The notes below the pieces were generated by a model. It saw nothing but the letters and a program-made list of their open reading frames with translations. It had not been told where the DNA came from and did no database searches. A DNA stretch of 61,794 nucleotides, taken from positions 1-61,794 of the forward strand of contig JANJVG010000061.1 in the NCBI GenBank assembly GCA_024710165.1, written 5' to 3'. Numbering within the stretch: position 1 is the first letter of the stretch; each line of letters begins with the position of its first letter. This stretch comes from Burkholderiaceae bacterium (GTDB taxonomy: Bacteria; Pseudomonadota; Gammaproteobacteria; Burkholderiales; Burkholderiaceae_C). The position numbers and the translations under genes were made by a program. Shown one piece after another: positions 46,230-55,109 of this stretch.

Positions 46230-46358
46230 TCAGATACTCTCCCGGCACAAGCCATCGATTGCGCCTGCATGGGTGTTGTTGCGGCAGATCACCCGGGCAG
46301 AGCCGGGCGTCTTCATTATCACGATTTGCGCCTTCCGCACTGACTCTGGAGAATTTTC

Positions 46359-47744
46359 ATGCGCTGGACTTCCTTACGCCAAATGGCCATCAGCCTGCCC
46401 CTGGCCGTGCTGGCAGCGCTCACGCTGGTTTCCATCAACGAGGCAGGCTACCACCGTTCGCATGCGGCACTGGAGGAACTCAACGATTCGCAAAAGGCGC
46501 GTGCCTCGGTCAACCGGCTGCTGCAAAGCATGCTGGACGCAGAAACCGGGCTGCGCGGCTACCTGCTCACAGGTGACGAGCGCTACCTGGAGCCGTACGA
46601 AAGCGCCAACGCCACCATCCACGCCCACCTGGAGGAGTTGCGCGGCCAGTTTGCCGGATCGTCCCAAGACCTGCACGACTACCTGCAGCTGTCGCAGCAG
46701 GTCACCCGCAAGCTCTCGGAACTGGACCTGAGCCTGAGCCTGCGGCGCAAGGGACAGGAAGATGCCTGGAAATTCGTCCTCAGCACCGATGTAGGCAAGC
46801 AGAACATGGATGCCATTCGCCAGCACGCCCGGGCACTGGTCGACCGCAACACCGACCGGGTGACCAGCAGCCAGGTGGCCATCACCCGGTCGCTCTGGCT
46901 CTCGCGTCTGGGCATCGCCCTGGTGACGGCGATCGGCCTGCTGGCCTTTCACCTCTACCTTCGCCAGACGCGCGCGCTGCAGCAGGCCACCGAGCGCGAG
47001 CAGGCCGTGCTCGAGACAGAACGCGCACGGCTCGAAGACCTGGTGCGCGAGCGCACAGCCACGCTCAACGACCTGGCCAACCACCTGCAGCAGGTGCGCG
47101 AAGACGAGCGCGGCCATCTGGCACGCGAGCTGCATGACGAGCTCGGTGCGCTGCTCACGGCAGCCAAGCTCGACGTGGCACGCCTCAAATCCCGGCTGGC
47201 CGACCAGGGCCCGGAAGTGCTCGAGCGCCTGCGGCACCTGAGCGAATCCCTCAACGGCGTGATTGCGCTCAAGCGACGCATCATCGAAGACCTGCGCCCC
47301 TCCTCGCTGTCGAACCTGGGACTGACAGCATCGCTCGAAATTCTGACGCGCGAGTTCGCACAGGGGGCCGACATCGATGTGCAAACCAGCCTGGAAGCCG
47401 TCTCGCTGCCCGAGGCCACCCAGCTGACGGTCTACCGCATGGTGCAGGAATCGCTCACCAACATCGGCAAGTACGCGCAAGCACACCAGGTGCTGGTGAC
47501 GGTGCACCAATACCCCCGGCATGTGGCGGTGCAGATACGGGATGACGGCCAGGGCTTCGACCCCGCACGCATCGGGCGCAGCCGGCATGGCCTGCTGGGC
47601 ATGCGCCAGCGCGTCGAAGCCGTGGGCGGCCGGCTGACCATCACCTCGCGCCCCGGGGAGGGCACCCTGGTCGCCGCCATCCTGCCGTGCGAAGCACCGG
47701 CCCCCGGTGCTGCCACCGACAGCCCTGCACCGCCGCCGCAGTAG
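46359..47744 (+). CDS. Sensor histidine kinase with CHASE3 domain (NarX/DegS type)
   Basis: A 461-residue membrane kinase. Two membrane segments (about 9-27 and 185-203) enclose a CHASE3-like periplasmic domain with the typical L-L-Q-S-M-L-D-A-E-T-G-L-R-G-Y-L-L-T-G. A coiled region follows, then the HisKA_3 box E-D-E-R-G-H-L-A-R-E-L-H-D-E-L-G (H259) and an ATPase domain (D-D-G-Q-G-F-D, G-L-L-G-M-R-Q-R). HisKA_3 kinases pair with LuxR-type regulators, and one is encoded divergently upstream. The stop codon lies within the second GTAGG-N6-CCTAC site. Confidence 0.93.
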   Translation: MRWTSLRQMAISLPLAVLAALTLVSINEAGYHRSHAALEELNDSQKARASVNRLLQSMLDAETGLRGYLLTGDERYLEPYESANATIHAHLEELRGQFAGSSQDLHDYLQLSQQVTRKLSELDLSLSLRRKGQEDAWKFVLSTDVGKQNMDAIRQHARALVDRNTDRVTSSQVAITRSLWLSRLGIALVTAIGLLAFHLYLRQTRALQQATEREQAVLETERARLEDLVRERTATLNDLANHLQQVREDERGHLARELHDELGALLTAAKLDVARLKSRLADQGPEVLERLRHLSESLNGVIALKRRIIEDLRPSSLSNLGLTASLEILTREFAQGADIDVQTSLEAVSLPEATQLTVYRMVQESLTNIGKYAQAHQVLVTVHQYPRHVAVQIRDDGQGFDPARIGRSRHGLLGMRQRVEAVGGRLTITSRPGEGTLVAAILPCEAPAPGAATDSPAPPPQ

Positions 47745-47756
47745 GCAGCTTCCTAC
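47741..47756. promoter_or_regulatory. GTAGG-N6-CCTAC palindrome, site 2
   Basis: Same palindrome and spacing as 45118-45133, followed by GCCGGTACCTGC. It overlaps the kinase stop codon and lies 128 bases before the BON lipoprotein gene. TACAGT at 47825-47830 resembles the putative -10 box of the first site. Confidence 0.5.
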
Positions 47757-47884
47757 GCCGGTACCTGCGCTGCGCTGACAACCCGATGCCCTGTGCACCT
47801 GCATCCGCCACGGCCAGACCGCTCTACAGTGCAGGCACGTGCACAGCGATCGTGCCCGTGGACCCCACCATCCAGGAGAACCCC

Positions 47885-48199
47885 ATGTCCTACGTACGCT
47901 CCATTGCCTTTGCCCTGCTGGCAGGCGCCACCATCGTTACCACCGGCTGTTCGGTGGTCCGTGAACAGCAAACCGTGGGCGCGTATGTCGACGACGCCAC
48001 CATCACCACCGCCGTGAAGGCGAAGATGGCCGAGGACAAGACCGTCTCGGCCACCGCCATCAGCGTGGAAACGCTCAACGGCACCGTGCAGTTGTCGGGC
48101 TTTGCCAAATCGGCGCAGGAACGCGACCGCGCTGAAACCATTGCCCGCACCACGCGCCATGTGAAATCGGTGCGCAACAGCATCGTGGTGCGCCCGTAG
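47885..48199 (+). CDS. BON-domain lipoprotein
   Basis: A 104-residue exported lipoprotein: signal peptide with lipobox T-T-G-C (C22), then a single BON domain (D-D-A-T-I-T-T-A-V-K-A-K-M ... V-E-T-L-N-G-T-V-Q-L-S-G-F ... A-x-x-V-x-x-V-R-N-S-I-V-V-R). BON lipoproteins such as OsmY and DolP act in envelope stress or membrane maintenance. AGGAGAA precedes the ATG by a good distance. Its upstream region carries the palindrome shared with the receiver gene, so it is a candidate target of the neighbouring two-component system. Confidence 0.9.
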   Translation: MSYVRSIAFALLAGATIVTTGCSVVREQQTVGAYVDDATITTAVKAKMAEDKTVSATAISVETLNGTVQLSGFAKSAQERDRAETIARTTRHVKSVRNSIVVRP

Positions 48200-48277
48200 G
48201 GCTTGCCTGCGACGCTGCAGCCGCCGGCCTCGCCGTGCCGCCGCGCGGCAGAGCTCGGCAACAGGTAAGCTCCGGGC

Positions 48278-49363
48278 ATGCGGGTTTACAACTGCGACCA
48301 TTGCGGCCACCTGGTGTTTTTTGACAGCGTGCAGTGCATGCATTGCGGCAGCGCGCTGGCCTTCTTGCCCGACCGGCTCACCCTGGGGGCAATGGCGCCC
48401 GCCCCCGAGGCGGGCCTTGGCCTGTGGCGATGGCTGGGCCGCGAGGCTTGCAGCGCACTCTACCGCCCGTGCTACAACCACTGCACCTGGGGAGCCTGCA
48501 ATTTCGCCGTGCCCGCGGCCAGCCCGCACCTGCTGTGCGTGGCCTGCCGCCAGACGCAGCGGCTGCCCGATCTCTCCGACCCGTCCAACCGCCTGCGCTG
48601 GTCGCGCATCGAGGGCGCCAAGCGACAGCTGTTCTACACCCTGGCACGGCTGGGCCTGCAGCCCACGGACGAGCTTGCACCGGCCCCTGCCGGACCAGCC
48701 TACGCCTTTCTGGCTGACCTGCCCGGCGCCCCCGCCATCCTCACCGGCCACCACAGCGGCACCATCACGCTCAACGTGGCCGAGGCCGACGACGACGAAC
48801 GCGCCCGCCGACGCGTGGCCCTGCACGAGCCCTACCGCACCCTGATCGGCCACCTGCGCCACGAATCCGGCCATTTTTACTGGGACCGGCTGGTGCGCGA
48901 CACCGAACGACTGGAGCCTTTTCGCGCCCTGTTTGGCGACGAGCGGCAGGACTACATCGCTGCGCTGCAGGCGCACTACGCCGCCCCCGCCCGCACCGAC
49001 TGGAGCGCGCAGCACGTCAGCGCCTACGCCGCTGCGCACCCCTGGGAAGACTGGGCCGAAACCTGGGCGCACTACCTGCACATGGTGGATTTGCTCGAAA
49101 CCGCCGCCGCCTACGCCACGGGCCTGAGCGTACCCGGCACCGGCACCCCGCCACCCGCGCGCGAGCATGTGGCCGACCCGTTCGGCGACCCCGCACCGGG
49201 CTTTGACACCATGGTGCGCCAGTGGGTGCCGCTGACCCTGCTGCTCAACAGCCTGAACCGCAGCCTGGGCCAGCAGGACGCCTACCCGTTCGCCCTGTCA
49301 CCCGGTGCGCTGCGCAAACTGCGCTTTGTGCATGACACCGTGGCGCAGGCTGCCACCGGCTAG
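48278..49363 (+). CDS. Putative zinc-binding metallopeptidase with N-terminal zinc ribbon
   Basis: A 361-residue protein with no signal peptide. The N-terminus holds a rubredoxin-like zinc ribbon (C6, C9, C20, C23); further C-x-x-C-like cysteines occur at about 66-91. The metallopeptidase signature H-E-S-G-H is at residues 195-199, with W-E-D-W-A-E-T-W-A-H-Y-L-H further on as the likely third-ligand region. This matches the family annotated 'putative zinc-binding peptidase'. No substrate is known. The start ATG begins M-R-V-Y-N-C-D-H-C-G. Confidence 0.85.
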   Translation: MRVYNCDHCGHLVFFDSVQCMHCGSALAFLPDRLTLGAMAPAPEAGLGLWRWLGREACSALYRPCYNHCTWGACNFAVPAASPHLLCVACRQTQRLPDLSDPSNRLRWSRIEGAKRQLFYTLARLGLQPTDELAPAPAGPAYAFLADLPGAPAILTGHHSGTITLNVAEADDDERARRRVALHEPYRTLIGHLRHESGHFYWDRLVRDTERLEPFRALFGDERQDYIAALQAHYAAPARTDWSAQHVSAYAAAHPWEDWAETWAHYLHMVDLLETAAAYATGLSVPGTGTPPPAREHVADPFGDPAPGFDTMVRQWVPLTLLLNSLNRSLGQQDAYPFALSPGALRKLRFVHDTVAQAATG

Positions 49364-49430
49364 CATTCTTGTGCATCCTTCCATGGCGTGGGCACCACCA
49401 ACGGCGCATCAAGCCCGCGCGACCCATGCC

Positions 49431-49536
49431 AGCGCCCCCCGCGCAAGGGCCGCCCCGCCGCGCTGGGGGCGTCCCCCGTCCCGACGCGCGCAGCGAGTCG
49501 AGAGAAGGGGGGAAGGCGCGCAGCGCCACAGGGGGA
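49431..49536 (-). repeat. Repeat B, copy 4, between the zinc peptidase and coaD
   Basis: An inverted copy: GCGCAAGGGCCGCCCCGCCGC, CGCTGGGGGCGTCCCCC, GAGAGAAGGGGGGAAGGCGC (parts), ending CGCAGCGCCACAGGGGG next to the coaD stop. Confidence 0.7.
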
Positions 49537-49545
49537 TGTTGCCGG

Positions 49546-50034
49546 TCAGCGCCCCAGCTTGCGAATCAGCCGCTCGTGCACCACGGGCGAGACGAACTGC
49601 GCCACATCGCCGCCCAGCGTGGCAATCTCGCGCACCAGCGTGCTGCTGATGGACTGGTAACGGCTGTCCGGCGTGAGGAAGACCGATTCCACCTGCGGCA
49701 TCAGGGCGCGGTTCATGCCTGCAAGCTGGAATTCGTAATCAAAATCGGTGCCCGAGCGCAGGCCGCGCACCATGGCCGTGCCACCGCGCGCGGCCGTGAA
49801 GGCCGTTACCAGGCCCTCAAAAGGTTCCACGCTCACCTGCGGGCAGTCGCGCAGCGCCTCGCGGGCCATGTCCATGCGCTCGTCCAGGGTGAAGAGGGTT
49901 TTCTTGTGGTGCGCAATGGCGACGGCCACGATCACCCGCTCGAACAGGTGCGCCGAGCGGCGCACCAGGTCTTCATGGCCCAGGGTGATCGGGTCAAAGG
50001 TGCCGGGGTACACGGCGAGCACGTTCTGGGGCAT
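49546..50034 (-). CDS. coaD: Phosphopantetheine adenylyltransferase
   Basis: The penultimate step of coenzyme A synthesis: ATP plus 4'-phosphopantetheine to dephospho-CoA. It is 162 residues. The nucleotidyltransferase motif Y-P-G-T-F-D-P-I-T-L-G-H (H20) is present, with V-R-G-L-R-S-G-T-D-F-D-Y-E and the C-terminal S-S-T-L-V-R-E-I-A. It lies downstream of rsmD, a usual arrangement; repeat C copy 12 separates them. Confidence 0.97.
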   Translation of the reverse strand: MPQNVLAVYPGTFDPITLGHEDLVRRSAHLFERVIVAVAIAHHKKTLFTLDERMDMAREALRDCPQVSVEPFEGLVTAFTAARGGTAMVRGLRSGTDFDYEFQLAGMNRALMPQVESVFLTPDSRYQSISSTLVREIATLGGDVAQFVSPVVHERLIRKLGR

Positions 50035-50060
50035 GGGGGTCCTGTGAAGCAGAAAAAAGA

Positions 50061-50120
50061 AATCAAAATGGGCTCAAGCCCTTATCTGAAAAGCGCTGGT
50101 AGCTATTTTAATAAGAGCAT
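50061..50120 (+). repeat. Repeat C copy 12, between rsmD and coaD
   Basis: GGGCTCAAGCCCTTATC, AAAAGCGCTGGTAGCTATTTTAATAAG (two parts). The AGCTAT and A/T-rich flank are conserved; the left arm is altered. Confidence 0.75.
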
Positions 50121-50121
50121 T

Positions 50122-50784
50122 TCAACCGGCGGGCCGCAGCAAATGCGCATGCACCATGCCGGCACGCAGATGGCGGTGCGGCGCCAGGCCCAGTGCGGAA
50201 AGGGCCTCGGCGCTCCACTGCTGCGGCGCCTCCAGGTACACAAAGCCCTGGGGCGCCAGCGCACGCGCGGCGGCCTGCAGGGCGGGCACGAACAGGGTGC
50301 TGTCAAACGGCGGGTCGATAAAAATCAGGTCAAGGCTGGCCGGCACGCACTGCTGCAGCGCCGCCAGTCCATCGCCCCGCCGAAGCTGCACAGTGCTGGC
50401 CTGCAGGCGTTGGCACCACTGGCCCAGCCGGGCCACCAGACCCGCGTCCTGCTCCACCAGCTGCACGCGGGCCGCACCGCGCGATGCGGCCTCCAGGCCC
50501 AGCGCGCCAGTGCCGGCAAAGGCGTCCAGGCAGCGCCAGCCGCTCAGGTCCTGGCCCAGCCAGTTGAACAGGGTTTCGCGCACGCGGTCGGGCGTGGGGC
50601 GCAGGCCGGGCAGCTGCGGCACGCTCAATCGCGTGCGCTTCCATTGCCCGCCGATGATGCGCACCTCGCCCGCGCCCTGCGGCACCGGCGGCTTGCGGGG
50701 TGTTTTGGGGGCCGCCACAGGCGCGGCCGCCGGGGGTTGGCGCAGGGCGGCCTGGGCCTGTGCGGGTGTCAGGCGCCGGCTCAT
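50122..50784 (-). CDS. rsmD: 16S rRNA (guanine966-N2)-methyltransferase
   Basis: Methylates G966 of 16S rRNA with S-adenosylmethionine. It is 220 residues. I-I-G-G-Q-W-K-R-T-R, R-P-T-P-D-R-V-R-E-T-L-F-N-W-L, the SAM motif D-A-F-A-G-T-G-A-L-G-L-E-A and the catalytic F-I-D-P-P-F-D are present. The N-terminal 38 residues are an Ala/Pro/Gln-rich extension compared with E. coli. The ATG overlaps the stop of the upstream M16 gene by four bases. Confidence 0.95.
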   Translation of the reverse strand: MSRRLTPAQAQAALRQPPAAAPVAAPKTPRKPPVPQGAGEVRIIGGQWKRTRLSVPQLPGLRPTPDRVRETLFNWLGQDLSGWRCLDAFAGTGALGLEAASRGAARVQLVEQDAGLVARLGQWCQRLQASTVQLRRGDGLAALQQCVPASLDLIFIDPPFDSTLFVPALQAAARALAPQGFVYLEAPQQWSAEALSALGLAPHRHLRAGMVHAHLLRPAG

Positions 50785-52127
50785 GGCTGCGCCCCCAGCA
50801 CCACGGTCACCATGCGTTCGGGCTGGAGTTTGCGCGCCATGGCGGCGCGGATGTCGGCGACGCTGAGGGCTTCGACGCGCTGCGTCCAGCCTTCCAGGTA
50901 GTCCAGCGGCAAGCCGTTGGTGGCGATATTCACCACATTGCCCAGCCACTTGCGGTTGCTGTCGATGCGCAGGGCAAAGCCGCCCACCAGGTTGTCCTTG
51001 GCGGCGCGCAGTTCTTCTTCGGTCGGCCCTTCGGCCACAAAGCGCGCCACCACCTCGCGCGCCACCTGCACGGCCTGCGCGGCCTGGTCGGGCCGGGTCT
51101 GCAGGCCGATGGTGAAAGCCCCCGCGTGCAGCCCGGGGGCAAAGCCGCTGTACACGCTGTAGCTCAGGCCGCGCTTTTCGCGCACCTCTTCCGTCAGCCG
51201 CGAAACAAAACCGCCCCCGCCCAGGATGTGGTTGCCCACCAGCAGCGCCAGAAAGTCCGGGTCGCTGCGCTGGAAGCCGGGCTGGCCGATGAGCACATGC
51301 GACTGGGCCGAGGCAAAAGCGATGTCTTTGTGCACCGGGGCGGCCAGGGGCTGCACCTCAGGCACGGCGGGCAGCGGCTCGCAGCGGCTGGACGCCGGCA
51401 GGCGCGAGAGCAAGGCTGCCACCAGCAGGCGGGCCTGCGCGCGTTCGACCGCACCCACAATGTGCACGCGCGCGCGGCAGGCATCCAGGTGCCGGGCGTG
51501 GAACTGCTGCAGGTCGGACACCTGGATGCGTGCCAGGGTCGCTTCGGTGGCGCGCTGCCCGTAGGGATGGGTGCCATACACCGCTGCGGCAAAGGCCTTG
51601 CCCGCCACCGTGCCCGGGCGCGTGTCGGCCTCGCGAATCGAGGCGCTCCAGCGTGCGCGGTCGCGCTCCCACACGTCCGGCGGCCAGGCGGGCTCGGCCA
51701 TCTGGCGCGCGGCCAGGTGCACGGCCTTGTCGAGCAGGTCGGGCTCGGTGAGCGAACGCAGCGAGAAGCTCAGGGCGTCGCTGCCGGCGCTGGCCTCGAA
51801 CTGCGCACCCAGGTCGGCCCAGACTTCACCCAGGGCGTTTTCATCGAGCGCGGGCGAGCCGCGCCCGGCGCGTACCCCTTTGGCGACCATGCTGGCCACC
51901 GCACGGGCCAGCCCGGCCTGCGCGGCCGGGTCGCGGCGGCTGCCGGCATCGAAGTCGATCTGGATGTCCACCATCGGAATGGCCGGACTCTCCACCAGCC
52001 AGACGCGCGCACCGCTGGGCTCCTGCCAGTGCTGGATGGGCAGCAAGGCCCAGGCATTTTGAACACAAAAAACCACTCCAGCGCTTACCAATAAAGCGTG
52101 AGTAGCTATTTTTTTAATAGCATTCAT
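50781..52127 (-). CDS. M16-family peptidase homologue, non-catalytic type
   Basis: An exported 448-residue M16 protein. The zinc motif H-x-x-E-H is absent (G-L-A-R-A-V-A-S-M-V at the usual place). The late motif R-E-K-R-G-L-S-Y-S-V-Y-S is retained, typical of the partner subunit in paired M16 peptidases. The signal peptide (about 1-27, cleavage after N-A-W-A) is encoded almost entirely by repeat C copy 13. It follows the catalytic M16 gene by 23 bases and overlaps rsmD, so all three are probably one transcript. Confidence 0.9.
   Translation of the reverse strand: MNAIKKIATHALLVSAGVVFCVQNAWALLPIQHWQEPSGARVWLVESPAIPMVDIQIDFDAGSRRDPAAQAGLARAVASMVAKGVRAGRGSPALDENALGEVWADLGAQFEASAGSDALSFSLRSLTEPDLLDKAVHLAARQMAEPAWPPDVWERDRARWSASIREADTRPGTVAGKAFAAAVYGTHPYGQRATEATLARIQVSDLQQFHARHLDACRARVHIVGAVERAQARLLVAALLSRLPASSRCEPLPAVPEVQPLAAPVHKDIAFASAQSHVLIGQPGFQRSDPDFLALLVGNHILGGGGFVSRLTEEVREKRGLSYSVYSGFAPGLHAGAFTIGLQTRPDQAAQAVQVAREVVARFVAEGPTEEELRAAKDNLVGGFALRIDSNRKWLGNVVNIATNGLPLDYLEGWTQRVEALSVADIRAAMARKLQPERMVTVVLGAQP
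52067..52124 (-). repeat. Repeat C copy 13, encoding an M16 signal peptide
   Basis: A full-length copy. Read on the minus strand from codon 2 of the M16 gene it gives N-A-I-K-K-I-A-T-H-A-L-L-V-S-A-G-V-V-F-C, in the same reading frame as the copy in gspD. Confidence 0.85.
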
Positions 52128-52150
52128 GGGATTGTCCCGGTGGTGTGGCA

Positions 52151-53623
52151 TCAATGACGGGAACCCGTGGCGGCCGAGGCGGCCGGCGCGCGCGCAGCGC
52201 CCGCGGCCAGCGGCTGCGGCAGCAAGGTGGCCACGGTGAGCTGGTCGTCGCCAAAATAGCGCTGCGCCACTGCCTGCACCTGCTGGGGTGTCACGGTGCG
52301 CAGCTGGGCAAGAATGCGGTCTTCGGCATCCAGCGGAAACCCCTGCACCCAGGAGCTTCCCAGCTCGCTGGCCTGGCTGTGCAGGGCGTCACGCCCATAC
52401 ACCTTGCTGGCCATCCACTGCGTCTTCACGCGCTCGAGCTCTGCAGGCTTGACGCCCTCGCGGGCGATGCGGGCCAGCTCGGCGCGCAGGGCGTCTTCCA
52501 CCTGTTGTGCGGTCTTGCCCTGCGCCGGCACGCCGGTCAGCACAAACTGCGCCGGGCCGCGCCCGATCACCGAGGCGCCACTATCGGCGCTGTCGGCCAC
52601 GCGCTGCGGCCCCTGGGTGAGCGCACGCTCCAGGCGAGCGCCGTCGTAGCCGCTGAGCACGGCCGACAGCACCACCAGCGCCAAGGCATCGCGGTCGTCG
52701 GGCGTGATGGCATCCGCCGATTTCAGGCCCGGCACCCGGAAGGCCAGCGCCACAAAGGCCTGCTCGGCCGGGGCCTTGACGGCGATGCGTCGCAGACCGC
52801 GCTGCGGCGGTTCCGTGCGCGGCTTGCGCTCGGGCAGAGCCCGCGCCGGGATGCTGCCGTAGTACTTTTCGGCCAGCGCGCGCACCTGCGGCACATCGAC
52901 ATCGCCCGCCACCACCACGGCGGCATTGGCCGGCACGTACCACTGGCGGTAAAACTGGCGCACGTCCTCGGGCGTCATGGCGTCCAGGTCGCTCATCCAG
53001 CCGACGATGGGGCGGCGGTAGGGCGAGGCCGTGAAGGCGGCAGCGCTGAGCTGTTCCCACAGCAGGGCGCGCGGCTGGTCTTCGGTGCGCAGGCGGCGCT
53101 CTTCCTTGACCACCTCGATCTCCTTGCGGAACTCGGCGTCGGGCCACTGGTTGTGGGCAAAGCGGTCGGATTCCAGGCGCATCACGTCTTCGAGCCGGTG
53201 CGCCGGAATCTGCTGGTAGTAGCCCGTGTAGTCACGGCTGGTGAAGGCGTTTTCCTGCCCTCCGAGCGCAGCGACGCGGCGCGAAAAATCGCCCGGGGGC
53301 ACGCTTTTGCTGCCTTTGAACATCATGTGCTCCAGCACATGGGCCACGCCCGAGGTGCCGTCGACCTCGTCCATGGCGCCCACGCGCAGCCAGACCATGT
53401 GCACCGCCGTGGGGGCACGCCGGTCGGGCCGCACGATCAACTGCATGCCGTTGGACAGCACAAATTGCTGCACCCCGGCTGGTGACACCGGCGCCGGCGA
53501 GGCGGCAGCCGGGGCCGCAGAAGACCCCTTTACAGGGGGTTGGGCAGTGCGGGCAGGCTGCGCTGAAGCAGCACCCGCGACAAGGCAGGCCAGCAGGCCC
53601 AGGAGGTGAAGTGCGCGTTTCAT
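52151..53623 (-). CDS. M16-family zinc peptidase, catalytic type
   Basis: An exported 490-residue zinc protease. The signal peptide (about 1-21, ending A-S-A) precedes an Ala/Pro-rich stretch. The inverted zinc motif is intact: G-V-A-H-V-L-E-H-M-M-F-K-G-S, with the downstream glutamate in the E-V-V-K-E-E-R-R region. It pairs with the following non-catalytic M16 gene, as in many proteobacteria. The start M-K-R-A-L-H-L-L gives a standard signal. It is divergent from ftsY, with 28 bases between starts; this gene order is conserved in betaproteobacteria. Confidence 0.93.
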   Translation of the reverse strand: MKRALHLLGLLACLVAGAASAQPARTAQPPVKGSSAAPAAASPAPVSPAGVQQFVLSNGMQLIVRPDRRAPTAVHMVWLRVGAMDEVDGTSGVAHVLEHMMFKGSKSVPPGDFSRRVAALGGQENAFTSRDYTGYYQQIPAHRLEDVMRLESDRFAHNQWPDAEFRKEIEVVKEERRLRTEDQPRALLWEQLSAAAFTASPYRRPIVGWMSDLDAMTPEDVRQFYRQWYVPANAAVVVAGDVDVPQVRALAEKYYGSIPARALPERKPRTEPPQRGLRRIAVKAPAEQAFVALAFRVPGLKSADAITPDDRDALALVVLSAVLSGYDGARLERALTQGPQRVADSADSGASVIGRGPAQFVLTGVPAQGKTAQQVEDALRAELARIAREGVKPAELERVKTQWMASKVYGRDALHSQASELGSSWVQGFPLDAEDRILAQLRTVTPQQVQAVAQRYFGDDQLTVATLLPQPLAAGAARAPAASAATGSRH

Positions 53624-53651
53624 AGAATGCACTGATTCTACGAACCCGCCA

Positions 53652-55109
53652 ATGTTCAGTTTTTTCAAGAAAAAGCCCCCTCCACCGCCACCGGGCGTGG
53701 CGCCTGCCCCCGACGTCGCACCCGCGCCTGCAGCGCCCGTGACTCCACAGGAGCCGCCCGCTCCGCCTGCGTGGACCTCGCCCGCCCAGACGTCCGAGAC
53801 GCCGGCATCGGCCTCCGCCCCGACGGAAAGCGCCCCGGCCAGCCCGCCGGCTGACGAGCCAACGCCAACGCCAACGCCAACGCCAACGCCAACGCCAACG
53901 CCAGCCCCAGCCTCAGCACCGGTGGCCTCGCCGGCCCCGCCGCCGGCTCCGGCTGCCAGCGGCGCCTTTGGCTGGCTGCGCAATCCGTTCGGCCCGAAGG
54001 CGCCGAGCGCACCCGCACCCGTACCCGGCGCTGCGCCCCTGCCCACCGCATCGCAGGAACCCGCCCCCACCCCGACGACAGCCCCCGCCGCACCCATCGC
54101 CCCGGCCCCACCACCGCCTGCAGCGCCGGCAGCAACGCCTGTGCCCCTCGCACCAGCGGAGGTGGCCGTCCAGGCGCCTGCCCCCGCCATGGCCGACGCA
54201 CCCGTCCCCGAGCGCAAGGGCTGGCTGGACCGCCTCAAGTCCGGGCTGCGCAAAACCGGCAGCAGCATCGCCACGGTGTTCACCGGCACACGCATCGACG
54301 ACGCGCTGTACGAAGAGCTGGAAGAAGCCCTGCTCATGGCCGACACCGGCGTCAAGGCCACGCAATGGCTGCTCGACGACCTCAAGCGCCGCGTGAAGGA
54401 CACCAAGACCACCGACCCCGCCGCCGTCAAGGGCCTGCTGGCCGACGCGCTGGCCGAGCTGCTGCGCCCGCTCGAAAAAGCCCTGGTGATCGGCGAGCAC
54501 ACCCCCACCGTCATCATGGTGGCCGGCGTGAATGGCGCGGGCAAGACCACGTCGATCGGCAAGCTCACCAAGCACCTGGCCATGGAAGGTGCCAGCGTGC
54601 TGCTGGCCGCCGCCGACACCTTCCGCGCCGCCGCGCGCGAACAGCTCGGTGTCTGGGCCGACCGCAACACGGTCGAGATCGTCAGCCAGGAAGGCGGCGA
54701 CCCCGCCGCCGTGAGTTTTGACGCCGTGACCGCCGGCAAGGCGCGCGGCAAGGATGTGGTGCTGGTCGACACGGCCGGGCGCCTGCCCACGCAGCTGCAC
54801 CTGATGCAGGAGCTGCAAAAGATCCGCCGCGTGGTCACCAAGGCCGACGCCACGGCCCCGCACGAGGTGCTGCTGGTGATCGACGGCAACACCGGCCAGA
54901 ACGCGCTGGCCCAGGTGCGGGCGTTTGACGACGCGCTGCAGCTCACCGGCCTGGTCGTCACCAAACTGGACGGCACGGCCAAAGGCGGCGTGCTGGCCGC
55001 CATCGCGCAGGAGCGGCCGATTCCGGTGTATTTCATCGGCGTGGGCGAAAAGCTCGAAGACCTGGAGACCTTCAACGCGCGCGAGTTCGCCCAGGCGCTG
55101 CTGGGCTGA
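53652..55109 (+). CDS. ftsY: Signal recognition particle receptor FtsY
   Basis: The SRP receptor GTPase that targets nascent membrane proteins to the translocon. It is 485 residues. The N-terminal 180 or so are a Pro/Ala/Thr-rich low-complexity region in place of the acidic A domain of E. coli. The NG domain follows: G-V-N-G-A-G-K-T-T-S (G1, near 291), D-T-F-R-A-A-A-R-E-Q-L, D-T-A-G-R-L-P-T-Q and T-K-L-D-G-T-A-K-G-G. A run of seven CCAACG units encodes P-T repeats in the N-terminal part. M-F-S-F-F-K-K-K-P at the start would be a membrane-contacting amphipathic segment. Confidence 0.96.
   Translation: MFSFFKKKPPPPPPGVAPAPDVAPAPAAPVTPQEPPAPPAWTSPAQTSETPASASAPTESAPASPPADEPTPTPTPTPTPTPTPAPASAPVASPAPPPAPAASGAFGWLRNPFGPKAPSAPAPVPGAAPLPTASQEPAPTPTTAPAAPIAPAPPPPAAPAATPVPLAPAEVAVQAPAPAMADAPVPERKGWLDRLKSGLRKTGSSIATVFTGTRIDDALYEELEEALLMADTGVKATQWLLDDLKRRVKDTKTTDPAAVKGLLADALAELLRPLEKALVIGEHTPTVIMVAGVNGAGKTTSIGKLTKHLAMEGASVLLAAADTFRAAAREQLGVWADRNTVEIVSQEGGDPAAVSFDAVTAGKARGKDVVLVDTAGRLPTQLHLMQELQKIRRVVTKADATAPHEVLLVIDGNTGQNALAQVRAFDDALQLTGLVVTKLDGTAKGGVLAAIAQERPIPVYFIGVGEKLEDLETFNAREFAQALLG
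53859..53900 (+). repeat. Hexanucleotide tandem repeat (seven CCAACG units) in ftsY
   Basis: Seven perfect CCAACG units encode a Pro-Thr dipeptide array. Changes in unit number keep the frame, so length variation between strains is likely. Confidence 0.9.

Noticed and set aside
53859-53900. Possible CRISPR-like array
   Set aside because: Units are contiguous 6-base repeats without spacers and encode part of FtsY.
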